DNA of 5,840 nt from contig URNE01000170.1 in the NCBI GenBank assembly GCA_900549045.1, positions 1 through 5,840 on the forward strand. The letters run 5' to 3'. Within the stretch, counting starts at the first letter, position 1. Each line of letters opens with the position of its first letter. Shown here piece after piece: positions 1-5,818 of the stretch. The DNA is from an uncultured bacterium (lineage in GTDB: Bacteria; Verrucomicrobiota; Lentisphaeria; Victivallales; UBA1829). Made by a program: the position numbers and the translations under genes. The notes beneath the pieces were generated by a model. It was given only the letters and a program-made list of their open reading frames with translations. It did no database searches and was not told the DNA's origin.

Positions 1-24
1 TTCAGCGTATATATTACTTAGCAT
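1..24 (-). CDS. Possible start of a further minus-strand gene (partial)
   Basis: An ATG at 24-22 is preceded by a perfect AGGAGG at 35-40, ten bases upstream. It opens a frame reading MLSNIYAE before the window ends. The good Shine-Dalgarno and the position downstream of the rhamnosidase gene suggest the operon or cluster may continue. The eight visible codons are AT-rich (CTA, AGT, AAT, ATA), unlike the GC-rich genes to the right, and say nothing about function. A competing reading is that the T-tract-bearing hairpin at 42-85 ends a plus-strand gene whose last codons are in bases 1-21 (TAG at 19-21) or in another frame. The two readings are hard to reconcile, so the call is weak. Confidence 0.33.
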
Positions 25-41
25 GAACTAAGTTCCTCCTG

Positions 42-85
42 GCGGGGGACCGGATCAATTCGGGGATCCGGTTCCCCGCTTTTTT
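42..85 (+). terminator. Strong hairpin with T-tract, intrinsic terminator reading rightward
   Basis: A 15-base-pair stem pairs 42-56 with 65-79 around an 8-base loop (57-64). On the plus-strand RNA the only irregularity is one G-U pair (48 with 73), and the stem is followed at once by six T (80-85). On the minus-strand RNA the same pair becomes a C-A mismatch and no U-tract follows, so termination should be stronger for transcription entering from the left. It lies 22 bases beyond the rhamnosidase stop and may also stabilise the 3' end of that transcript. Its polarity hints at a convergent plus-strand gene just outside the window. Confidence 0.68.
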
Positions 86-101
86 ATTGCCGGAGAAACT
101 C

Positions 102-1679
102 TCAGCGCGGGAATTCGTATGCGCCGGGAATATAAACCGTGCCGCGGAAGCGGCAGAGCGTGCCGGAAGGAACCGTAACGGAGAAAACATCCCTGCGGAT
201 TTCAGCATGAATCGCTCCGCGGAGAGTCGGATAAACGTATGAAGCGGAAATCAGACCGCCGGGCTGCGGGGCAAATTCGAATTCCGCGAAACCGGGCTTC
301 AGGGGACGGATGCCGAAAAGACCGCGCGGAATCATGTTCGCCGGAGCCGCACCCCACGGATGATTCCAGTCCTGATTCGGCTTGAACGTGTCGTCCCAGG
401 CCTCCATCGCCATCGTCGCGCCTTTCCGTATCATGTTCATCCAGCTGCGAAGCGAATCGGAAGTCATGAGCTCCAGCGCGTAATCAGCCAGCCCGCAACG
501 GAAACAGGCCTCCAGAAGGAATTGAGCGACGAACACGCTGCACGCCATTCCGCGTGAACGGATGAACGACGCCAGAGCCGGAACCTCCTCCGGATCCGCA
601 ACGTCGAACAGAACCGCGAAAACCGCGCCGTGAAGCGACATGTGGTCCGACTCCGGATTGTCGACGAAGCGTCCGCTCTTCAGCATCGTTCTGCGGATCG
701 ACGCGCGGAGAAGCGCGGCGCGGGAACGGAAATATTCCGCTTCGGAACTCAACTCAATCGCATCCGCAAGCTCCGCCATGACAAGCAGCGAACGGTACAG
801 CCAGCAGTTCGGAACCAGATTGATTTCCCCGAACTCATAGCCGTCGCGCTCGGCCATCGGCCAGTCCACGATATCGCGCGGATTCCGGTTCCCCTCCGTT
901 GAAAGCAGACCGTCCGCGCGTGTGAAATTCAGCAGCAACTTTGAGTTCAGCCCCGCATACCAGCGGCGGACGCTTGCGAAGTCGGCGGAGTGCAGCCAGT
1001 AATCGCGCGCGATCAGCGGCATCGCAAGCAGCCACTCCGTCGGCCAGGTCGGAAACTTGAACAGATGATCAATCGTGCGCCGGGCAAGCGCATAATCGGC
1101 GTCGAGCGCAAAATGTCCGAGCTGGTTGATGTAGGCGTCGCCCTCGTACGGCAGACGCTCCCGGTTGCCGTCGATGTAGACGCCGAAAACGGTCGTCGCC
1201 CTGATCGTATGCCGGCAGAGCTCATGGACGCGGTTCAGGTTCTCATCCGACGAATGGAACGCGGATGCGGAATCGTTGAACGGGGCGTGGAATGCAATAC
1301 GAACCGGTTCGACGGAAACCGGAGCGCGAAACTCCGCATAGCGGAACGGGGCGACCTCTTCGGTAAGAGAAACCGAGCCCGGCTGAATATCCGGATGATG
1401 CGGAAGCGGAAAGCGGTAAACCGTCTCGCCGGGAACAACCCGGATTGCTGCGGTGAATGCGATGCGGCTGCCGCCGGGCGTGCGGTTCAAATGTCCGTCC
1501 GGAGCAAGGACTTCTCCAATTGCGCATTCTATTTCCGTCTCCGTTTCCACGGCACAGCGGAATTCCAGCTGGCCGAACATATCGGTTCCGAAGTCAAAAA
1601 GAGTGGTTCCATCAAAGCGGCGGACATTTTCCGGGAGATTCCGTTCCCGGACGGGAATATAATCGCTGACAACAGGCAT
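102..1679 (-). CDS. GH78-type alpha-L-rhamnosidase, short form, no signal peptide
   Basis: The 525-residue product should release terminal alpha-L-rhamnose by an inverting mechanism. Residues about 25-60 (FDFG...FG, then GEVLAPDGHL) match the beta-sandwich that precedes the barrel in GH78 enzymes, and FRYAEF (112-117) is its usual end. SSDENLNRVHELC (143-155) opens the alpha/alpha barrel. The acidic motif DGNRERLPYEGD supplies Asp170, Glu174 and Asp181, and MEAWD supplies Glu426, the likely catalytic base, followed by WNHPWGAAP. A C-terminal beta domain (about 455-525) closes the protein. Many GH78 enzymes are 900 residues or longer; this one lacks the extra N-terminal modules but is complete in its core. 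The N-terminus, MPVVSDYIPV, has no signal peptide, so a cytoplasmic location is inferred. The start is fixed by AAGGA at 1687-1691, seven bases upstream, and by an in-frame stop at 1700-1698 with no other start between. The gene lies behind a terminator-like hairpin. Exact substrate is unknown. Confidence 0.86.
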   Translation of the reverse strand: MPVVSDYIPVRERNLPENVRRFDGTTLFDFGTDMFGQLEFRCAVETETEIECAIGEVLAPDGHLNRTPGGSRIAFTAAIRVVPGETVYRFPLPHHPDIQPGSVSLTEEVAPFRYAEFRAPVSVEPVRIAFHAPFNDSASAFHSSDENLNRVHELCRHTIRATTVFGVYIDGNRERLPYEGDAYINQLGHFALDADYALARRTIDHLFKFPTWPTEWLLAMPLIARDYWLHSADFASVRRWYAGLNSKLLLNFTRADGLLSTEGNRNPRDIVDWPMAERDGYEFGEINLVPNCWLYRSLLVMAELADAIELSSEAEYFRSRAALLRASIRRTMLKSGRFVDNPESDHMSLHGAVFAVLFDVADPEEVPALASFIRSRGMACSVFVAQFLLEACFRCGLADYALELMTSDSLRSWMNMIRKGATMAMEAWDDTFKPNQDWNHPWGAAPANMIPRGLFGIRPLKPGFAEFEFAPQPGGLISASYVYPTLRGAIHAEIRRDVFSVTVPSGTLCRFRGTVYIPGAYEFPR

Positions 1680-1710
1680 AATCTGTTCCTTTTCTGTTCA
1701 AGTGCTTCAG

Positions 1711-1756
1711 AAAAAAATAATCCGCCGTCCCGCAAATACAAGAGAAGCGGGACGGC
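1711..1756 (-). terminator. Intrinsic terminator or attenuator between the esterase and rhamnosidase genes
   Basis: A perfect 10-base-pair stem (GCCGTCCCGC at 1724-1733 with its complement at 1747-1756) encloses a 13-base loop. In the minus-strand RNA it is followed by GGAUUA and then seven U (1717-1711). It begins 13 bases after the esterase stop codon, the usual place for a rho-independent terminator. The rhamnosidase ATG lies only 31 bases beyond the T-tract, leaving no room for an ordinary promoter, so the element may reduce rather than abolish transcription of the last gene. Confidence 0.75.
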
Positions 1757-1769
1757 AAAATGAGCGGTT

Positions 1770-3503
1770 CTACTCCTTTACGGTATAACGCGGCACGGCG
1801 TTGCGGTCGAAGCCATGGTAAACCGCATGATCGAGCCCCTGACGCATCGTCATGGATTTGAAGGGAACCTTCAGGTTGTTGTAGAGAATCCACACACCGG
1901 AGGGCGGGCAGACCCAATCGGAAAGTCCTGCGTCGATCCGCACGGGACACTTCACGCGGGCGGCGAAATTCACCGTATCGTAATAGCCGAGTCCGGGTTG
2001 AAGATCCGGCCGCCAGCCGCGGACACGTCCCTTCGCAATGCCGCCGAGATCGCAGAACCACGGAATCGCAAGGTGGCACTCCGTCGCGCCGTCAATGAGT
2101 CCGCAGACGGCAGTCGCCTGGAATGCGCCCTGGCTGCCGCCGATCACCTTCAAGGTTTTGCCATTCCATTCAGGAAGACTCTTCAGGAACTCCGCCGCGC
2201 GCACGCCGCGCAGAATCATGAAGCGGAAATAGACCGTTTCCGGCTTGAGGTTTTCGCTGTTGCGAAAACCGTACCCGCTGAGCTCCCCCTTGCGGAGCGC
2301 ATCGTAATACGCCGCCTCGCGTCCGTTCTCGATTCCATGCGGATTGACAAAAAAGACGATTGCACGGGAAGACTCCACGATTTTCGCGCCCTGCACACTG
2401 TAGCCGTCAAAACGGAGCTCCGCCGGAAGCGAACCCGGCTTTGCGTTTTTCGGAATTGAAAGGTAACCGGAGACCGGACGCGGGCCGGCGCAGGAAAGCT
2501 TGACATCATACACATTGCATGCGCCGTTCGAGCGAACCGGTTTCTTTTCGAGCACGCGGAGCGGGACTGCGGCGAGTTCCTGTTTCTGACGGTTCCAGAA
2601 CGCATCGAAATCCGCCGGTTCGGGTACACCCTGCACGAGCCTTTCCGGTTCCACCCCCGCGGCAAGTCCCCACTGAATCGGACGCATGGAGCCGCCCGCA
2701 TTCCGGCGCGAAACAACTTTCCCGTCGTCGCCGAGAAGCTGGACGCGGACCATCACAAATCCGGGGATTGAAAGCGAAGTTGCAATATGCAGCGGTTCCG
2801 CCGCGGAAACCGCGGTGTCATACGTTTGATTCCGTCCGTCATCCGCGCCGATCACCACGCGGACTTTGCCCGCAACCGGCTTTTTGTCATCAAGCAGACG
2901 AAAGTAAAAGTGCATCGGTTCGCCGGGCTTGTAATGGGGCTTTTCGCGGTCGGTCCAGCCGGAAACCGTGTATTTCTCATAGTTTTTCCCAGCGGACTCT
3001 TCGCGGATGGAAAGAGAATCGACCATGAATGTTCCCGCACAGCGCTGAAGTCCGATGAGAAGCTGAAGTTTCACAAGATTTTCCGGGAACTTCACCTTGC
3101 GCGAAACCTCTTTCCAGTCGTATGTTCCGTAGAACTTCGGGCATTCTACAAAGTTGCTTTTACCGTCCGCGGTCTGATAGAAGAAACAGACTTTCGGACC
3201 CCAGTATTTGTTTGCGGGCTCCTTCAGGTTCTCCGCTTTGATCATCGCAGAGAGAACCACCGTTTTCCCTTTAAAGAGAGCTGGATCGAGGTTCACGGCG
3301 GGCGGATAGCCTTTCGGTTCATCGTTGCGGAACTTCAGGCATGCGGAACCGCCGGTTCCGCCTTTGAGGTCCCAGTCGGAGGCGTGACGGCTGAACTGCC
3401 GCAGTTCCGCTTCCGTATCCAGATTGTTCTGCCAGAGCGCGTCGGCAGCCGGCACTGCGCTGCCCAGCACGAGCAGCGCCGAAAGAAGAGACCTTCGGAT
3501 CAT
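1770..3503 (-). CDS. Secreted CE7/AXE1-type acetyl esterase with N-terminal beta-sandwich domain
   Basis: The 577-residue product is an alpha/beta-hydrolase of the acetyl xylan esterase (AXE1, CE7) type, expected to remove acetyl groups from sugars or oligosaccharides. A signal peptide spans about residues 1-20 (MIRR, a hydrophobic run, then AVPAADA). Residues about 24-168 look like a carbohydrate-binding jelly-roll and about 178-270 like an Ig-type linker domain. The catalytic part runs from about 285 to the end, opened by the family-typical PADFDAFW (296-303). The triad is Ser457 in GGSQGA, Asp529 in GLSDWVCPP and His559 in LDHAVYHGF. CE7 enzymes are commonly about 320 residues, so roughly 250 residues are accessory. 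The start ATG overlaps the stop of the GH5 gene (ATGA, 3503-3500), with AGGGAG eleven bases upstream at 3515-3520, implying translational coupling. The stop is followed by a terminator-like hairpin. Substrate cannot be decided; another esterase in the same fold is the main alternative. Confidence 0.87.
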   Translation of the reverse strand: MIRRSLLSALLVLGSAVPAADALWQNNLDTEAELRQFSRHASDWDLKGGTGGSACLKFRNDEPKGYPPAVNLDPALFKGKTVVLSAMIKAENLKEPANKYWGPKVCFFYQTADGKSNFVECPKFYGTYDWKEVSRKVKFPENLVKLQLLIGLQRCAGTFMVDSLSIREESAGKNYEKYTVSGWTDREKPHYKPGEPMHFYFRLLDDKKPVAGKVRVVIGADDGRNQTYDTAVSAAEPLHIATSLSIPGFVMVRVQLLGDDGKVVSRRNAGGSMRPIQWGLAAGVEPERLVQGVPEPADFDAFWNRQKQELAAVPLRVLEKKPVRSNGACNVYDVKLSCAGPRPVSGYLSIPKNAKPGSLPAELRFDGYSVQGAKIVESSRAIVFFVNPHGIENGREAAYYDALRKGELSGYGFRNSENLKPETVYFRFMILRGVRAAEFLKSLPEWNGKTLKVIGGSQGAFQATAVCGLIDGATECHLAIPWFCDLGGIAKGRVRGWRPDLQPGLGYYDTVNFAARVKCPVRIDAGLSDWVCPPSGVWILYNNLKVPFKSMTMRQGLDHAVYHGFDRNAVPRYTVKE

Positions 3504-4975
3504 TTTGCATTATTCTCCCTGTTACGTTTTAAAGCATTCAGAATCACCTGCTTGCGCGGCGTATCCGGCGCGGGTTTCATCTCGCGCCGCGAGGAACCGG
3601 CATGCTCCACGCTCCACAGCAGAGCTTCGCGGTAAGCGTGATACGTCCAGTCCCAGCCGTACTCCTCGTAAATGGAAATCCAGTCTTTGAACCACTGTTC
3701 CGCCCCTTTTGCCCAGGCAACGCAGCCGAATTCGCCGACGTAGATTTTCACATTGTACTTGAGCTGGAATTCGCGGAGCGGCTGAACCATCCGTTTCAGG
3801 AACTCGCGGTTCCAGCCCTTTTCCGGATCGGGATAAACGGAGCCGCTTCTTCCGTTCCCGATCACGCCCTGATGCGTGTACTCGCCCGGCTCATAAGTGT
3901 GCGGCGAGTAAATGACGTTCGGGACCGCTAGCGGCACCAGCTGATACGAATTCTGCACAATAATTGGCGTCTTCGAATCGATTTTCCGCACCACCTTCGC
4001 AATAGTTTCATAAAGACGCTCACGGTCAAATGCGCCGCTGCGGACGTCATAGTTTTTGTCGCCCGGTTCGTTCAGGAGATCATAGCCGTAGACGAGCGGT
4101 TCATCCTTGAACGTCTGAGCGATTTCACGCCAGAGCTGAATCATCGCCTTCTGCCGCGCCTTGTCCCAGAGTCCGAGATTGTTGTTGATGGCGTTCACCT
4201 GTCCCGCCCCGCGGTGAAGGTCGATCACAAAACGGATGTTGTACTTGCGGAACCAGGGAAGCTTTTCCTGGAGCTCGCGAATACGGGCGCGCCCCCATTC
4301 CAGATACTGTTCCGGCGACTCAAATTCCGCCGGACCGCCATGCAGGAACTGCCAGCGCATGAGGTTACCCCCGAACTCCTCCGCAAACACGCGGAAATCC
4401 TCTTCCGTGCGGAGACGTCCGACAACCGCGCCGCGGTAACGGGTCCGGTGTTCCGCCGGATTGAACCCGGCAGGTTTCGCCTTCTCCGGAAGCGGAATGT
4501 TGAGAATGCGGACGTCCCTGTATTCCGCCGTCCCGTCTTTCCCCGCATGGGCGAAAACAAGGTTAAAGTTGCCCGCGTAATCCGGGATATGCCATGTGCC
4601 GTGCCAGCGTACCCAGTCCGTCTTCTCCGTCGGGACGGGACGCATGGGACGGTATCCCCAGTTCTCGCGGAACTTGTCGGACGGAAGATAATTCGGGACA
4701 AGGCGCAGGCAGTCCAGCGCCCCCTGACCGAGTTTTTCGCCGCGCACCATACACTCGACAGTGACGCTCCGTCCGCGCAGGAGCGAGGCGTCGACCGGGG
4801 CGAACGGCTGCGCAGGCCCGCGGACTTTCAGGATGTTCCCGGACAGCAGTTCCGCACCCTGCGGAAGCTGAAGGACGGGAAGTTTTTCAGCCGTGAGTTC
4901 CCACAGGATCTCCGGCTCCGCAGCGGGAAGCAGAGCGGCCAGAAACGATACAATCACAAGCAGATGCGTTTTCAT
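3500..4975 (-). CDS. Secreted GH5-type endoglycanase with N-terminal beta-sandwich domain
   Basis: The 491-residue product is a glycoside hydrolase of family 5 (cellulase-like TIM barrel, retaining mechanism), acting on a beta-linked polysaccharide. A signal peptide covers about residues 1-19 (MKTHLLVIVSFLAALLPAA). Residues about 22-160 form a predicted carbohydrate-binding-like beta-sandwich. The barrel follows from about 175. Conserved elements appear in order: Arg207 in NLMRWQF, His254 in DLHRGAG, Asn302-Glu303 in LNEP (acid/base), His359 and Tyr361 in SPHTYEP, Glu415 in VGEFG (nucleophile), and Trp443 in WDWTYHA. All key residues are present. The start lies three bases after the pseudopilin stop; AGGAGG at 4984-4989, eight bases upstream, sits inside the end of that gene, so the two should be co-translated. 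The 3' end overlaps the esterase start by four bases. GH5 covers cellulases, mannanases, xyloglucanases and others; the subfamily cannot be assigned by eye. Confidence 0.9.
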   Translation of the reverse strand: MKTHLLVIVSFLAALLPAAEPEILWELTAEKLPVLQLPQGAELLSGNILKVRGPAQPFAPVDASLLRGRSVTVECMVRGEKLGQGALDCLRLVPNYLPSDKFRENWGYRPMRPVPTEKTDWVRWHGTWHIPDYAGNFNLVFAHAGKDGTAEYRDVRILNIPLPEKAKPAGFNPAEHRTRYRGAVVGRLRTEEDFRVFAEEFGGNLMRWQFLHGGPAEFESPEQYLEWGRARIRELQEKLPWFRKYNIRFVIDLHRGAGQVNAINNNLGLWDKARQKAMIQLWREIAQTFKDEPLVYGYDLLNEPGDKNYDVRSGAFDRERLYETIAKVVRKIDSKTPIIVQNSYQLVPLAVPNVIYSPHTYEPGEYTHQGVIGNGRSGSVYPDPEKGWNREFLKRMVQPLREFQLKYNVKIYVGEFGCVAWAKGAEQWFKDWISIYEEYGWDWTYHAYREALLWSVEHAGSSRREMKPAPDTPRKQVILNALKRNRENNAK

Positions 4976-4978
4976 TTC

Positions 4979-5734
4979 TCACTCCTCCTTCCAGTGAACC
5001 CCGTCTTCGGTGTTCTTGTTAAACGGTTCGCCTTCCCACGGCTTCACCTGATTGATGATGCGGTGAGACTGCACGTTGCCTCCGAAATAGAGCGCATTTG
5101 CCACGCTCTTGTGACGCGGCGAAACCGCCCCCCACGCACCCGCTGTCGGCTGCTGATCCGGTCTCCAGCGCAGAAAGCCGAGTTCTCCCAGTTCATTTGC
5201 GTTCACCGCGCCCTGAATATCCACGAGCAGGAACTTTTTCGAGGCATTCCGGATGGAAGCGACACGCCGCGTGTTCTCCGTCGAGCGGGCAAAGATCGTG
5301 GCGAGCACCGCGTAATGCGGATTGCGCACCCACCAGAGATACGGAGAAGAACCGGTCGGCACACCGTTCACCCATGTTCCGGACTGCGCCGGACAGCGAA
5401 ACATCGCACCATTGACATACCGCCCCTTTGTCTGCCCTTTCCCTGTGGACATCATCGAGCCGTCCGCATCGGGCCCCATGAGATAATTGGTCCAGGTCGG
5501 CTGCGCCAGTCCCGCTCCCGAGTCCAGCGGCGGCAGACGGTCGTCGTTATCCCCGAAATAGGTATTGAAACTGATTGCGAACTGCTTGAGATTGTTGACA
5601 CAGCTGATCGTTCTCGCCTTGTCTCTCGCCGAATTCAGAGCCGGCAGAAGCATACCCGCGAGTATTGCTATTATCGCAATTACTACTAAAAGCTCTATAA
5701 GCGTAAATCCGTTGGATTTATGCTTTAAATACAA
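4979..5734 (-). CDS. Pseudopilin-like protein with prepilin N-terminal cleavage/methylation motif
   Basis: The 251-residue product belongs to the type II secretion/type IV pilin-like proteins that are greatly expanded in Lentisphaerota and Planctomycetota. The class III signal is complete: Gly9 before the cut, Phe10, and Glu14 at +5 in GFTLIELL, followed by a hydrophobic helix to about residue 31. SCVNNLKQF (44-52), FRCP (112-115) and RHKSVANALYFGGNV (207-221) fit the usual layout of these proteins, with two cysteines (45 and 114) that could pair. A prepilin peptidase would cut it and the helix would anchor it in the inner membrane or a pseudopilus. The function of such lone pseudopilins is unknown. 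It heads the GH5-esterase operon. The start is uncertain: TTG at 5734-5732 has no Shine-Dalgarno, whereas an in-frame ATG at 5785 with a good one is separated from it by a TAA. The first 25 codons are also much more AT-rich than the rest. Confidence 0.83.
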   Translation of the reverse strand: MYLKHKSNGFTLIELLVVIAIIAILAGMLLPALNSARDKARTISCVNNLKQFAISFNTYFGDNDDRLPPLDSGAGLAQPTWTNYLMGPDADGSMMSTGKGQTKGRYVNGAMFRCPAQSGTWVNGVPTGSSPYLWWVRNPHYAVLATIFARSTENTRRVASIRNASKKFLLVDIQGAVNANELGELGFLRWRPDQQPTAGAWGAVSPRHKSVANALYFGGNVQSHRIINQVKPWEGEPFNKNTEDGVHWKEE

Positions 5735-5773
5735 AATGGGAGATATGATATTTGCAACAACATGCGGAGTCGA

Positions 5774-5785
5774 TTAAGTTTTCAT
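5774..5785 (-). other. Three-codon frame (Met-Lys-Thr-stop) in phase with the pseudopilin gene
   Basis: ATG AAA ACT TAA is read at 5785-5774, in the same frame as the pseudopilin gene. It has the best ribosome-binding site in this region. After the TAA, thirteen sense codons follow before the TTG at 5734. If the TAA were a sense codon the gene would run 4979-5785 and encode 268 residues, with a 26-residue prepilin leader ending in Gly. It may be the true start broken by a nonsense change, an error in the sequence, or a minimal leader peptide from which ribosomes reinitiate. Confidence 0.5.
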
Positions 5786-5789
5786 AATG

Positions 5790-5795
5790 CCACCT
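5790..5795 (-). promoter_or_regulatory. Shine-Dalgarno sequence upstream of the ATG at 5785
   Basis: AGGTGG lies four bases before the ATG at 5785-5783, and AAAGG at 5797-5801 a little further upstream could also contribute. Nothing comparable precedes the TTG at 5734, whose upstream bases read TCTCCCATT. This placement is the main reason for thinking translation originally began, or still begins, at the ATG. Confidence 0.55.
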
Positions 5796-5808
5796 GCCTT
5801 TCGTTTCT

Positions 5809-5818
5809 GTTCCGGAAC
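5809..5818. promoter_or_regulatory. Perfect 10-base palindrome upstream of the operon, possible operator
   Basis: GTTCCGGAAC reads the same on both strands and lies 24 bases upstream of the ATG at 5785, at the head of the operon. That is a reasonable place for a regulator to bind. TTCCGG strings are common in this GC-rich DNA, so chance is a serious alternative. No convincing -35/-10 promoter pair was found in the 106 bases between the TTG at 5734 and the window end; the promoter is probably outside. Confidence 0.2.

Noticed and set aside
14..208. Minus-strand frame of 64 codons over the end of the rhamnosidase gene
   Set aside because: It overlaps a real gene in another frame, reads through the hairpin at 42-79 and has no ribosome-binding site of note.
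1714..1742. Possible -35/-10 pair (TTGTAT, 16-base spacer, TATTTT) on the minus strand before the rhamnosidase gene
   Set aside because: It matches consensus at only three and four of six positions, and both boxes are accounted for by the terminator loop and T-tract.
990..1763. Plus-strand open frame of 257 codons antisense to the rhamnosidase and the terminator hairpin
   Set aside because: It runs through the hairpin and T-tract, is rich in Arg, and lies opposite a gene with a full set of GH78 motifs.
1612..2079. Minus-strand frame of 155 codons bridging the end of the esterase and start of the rhamnosidase
   Set aside because: It lies in a different frame from both real genes, reads through the terminator, and has no family features.
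2787..3635. Plus-strand open frame of 282 codons antisense to the esterase and GH5 tail
   Set aside because: It crosses the ATGA junction of two real genes, has no recognisable motif, and shows the composition of an antisense shadow.
4214..5689. Long plus-strand open frame (491 codons) antisense to the pseudopilin gene and the first half of the GH5 gene
   Set aside because: It spans two well-supported genes on the other strand, its product is Arg/Pro/His-rich with no recognisable domain, and long antisense frames are expected in GC-rich coding DNA.
102..5734. A defence, CRISPR, phage or transposon system
   Set aside because: No repeats, integrase, transposase, nuclease or toxin-antitoxin features are present; every long gene is a carbohydrate enzyme or a pseudopilin.
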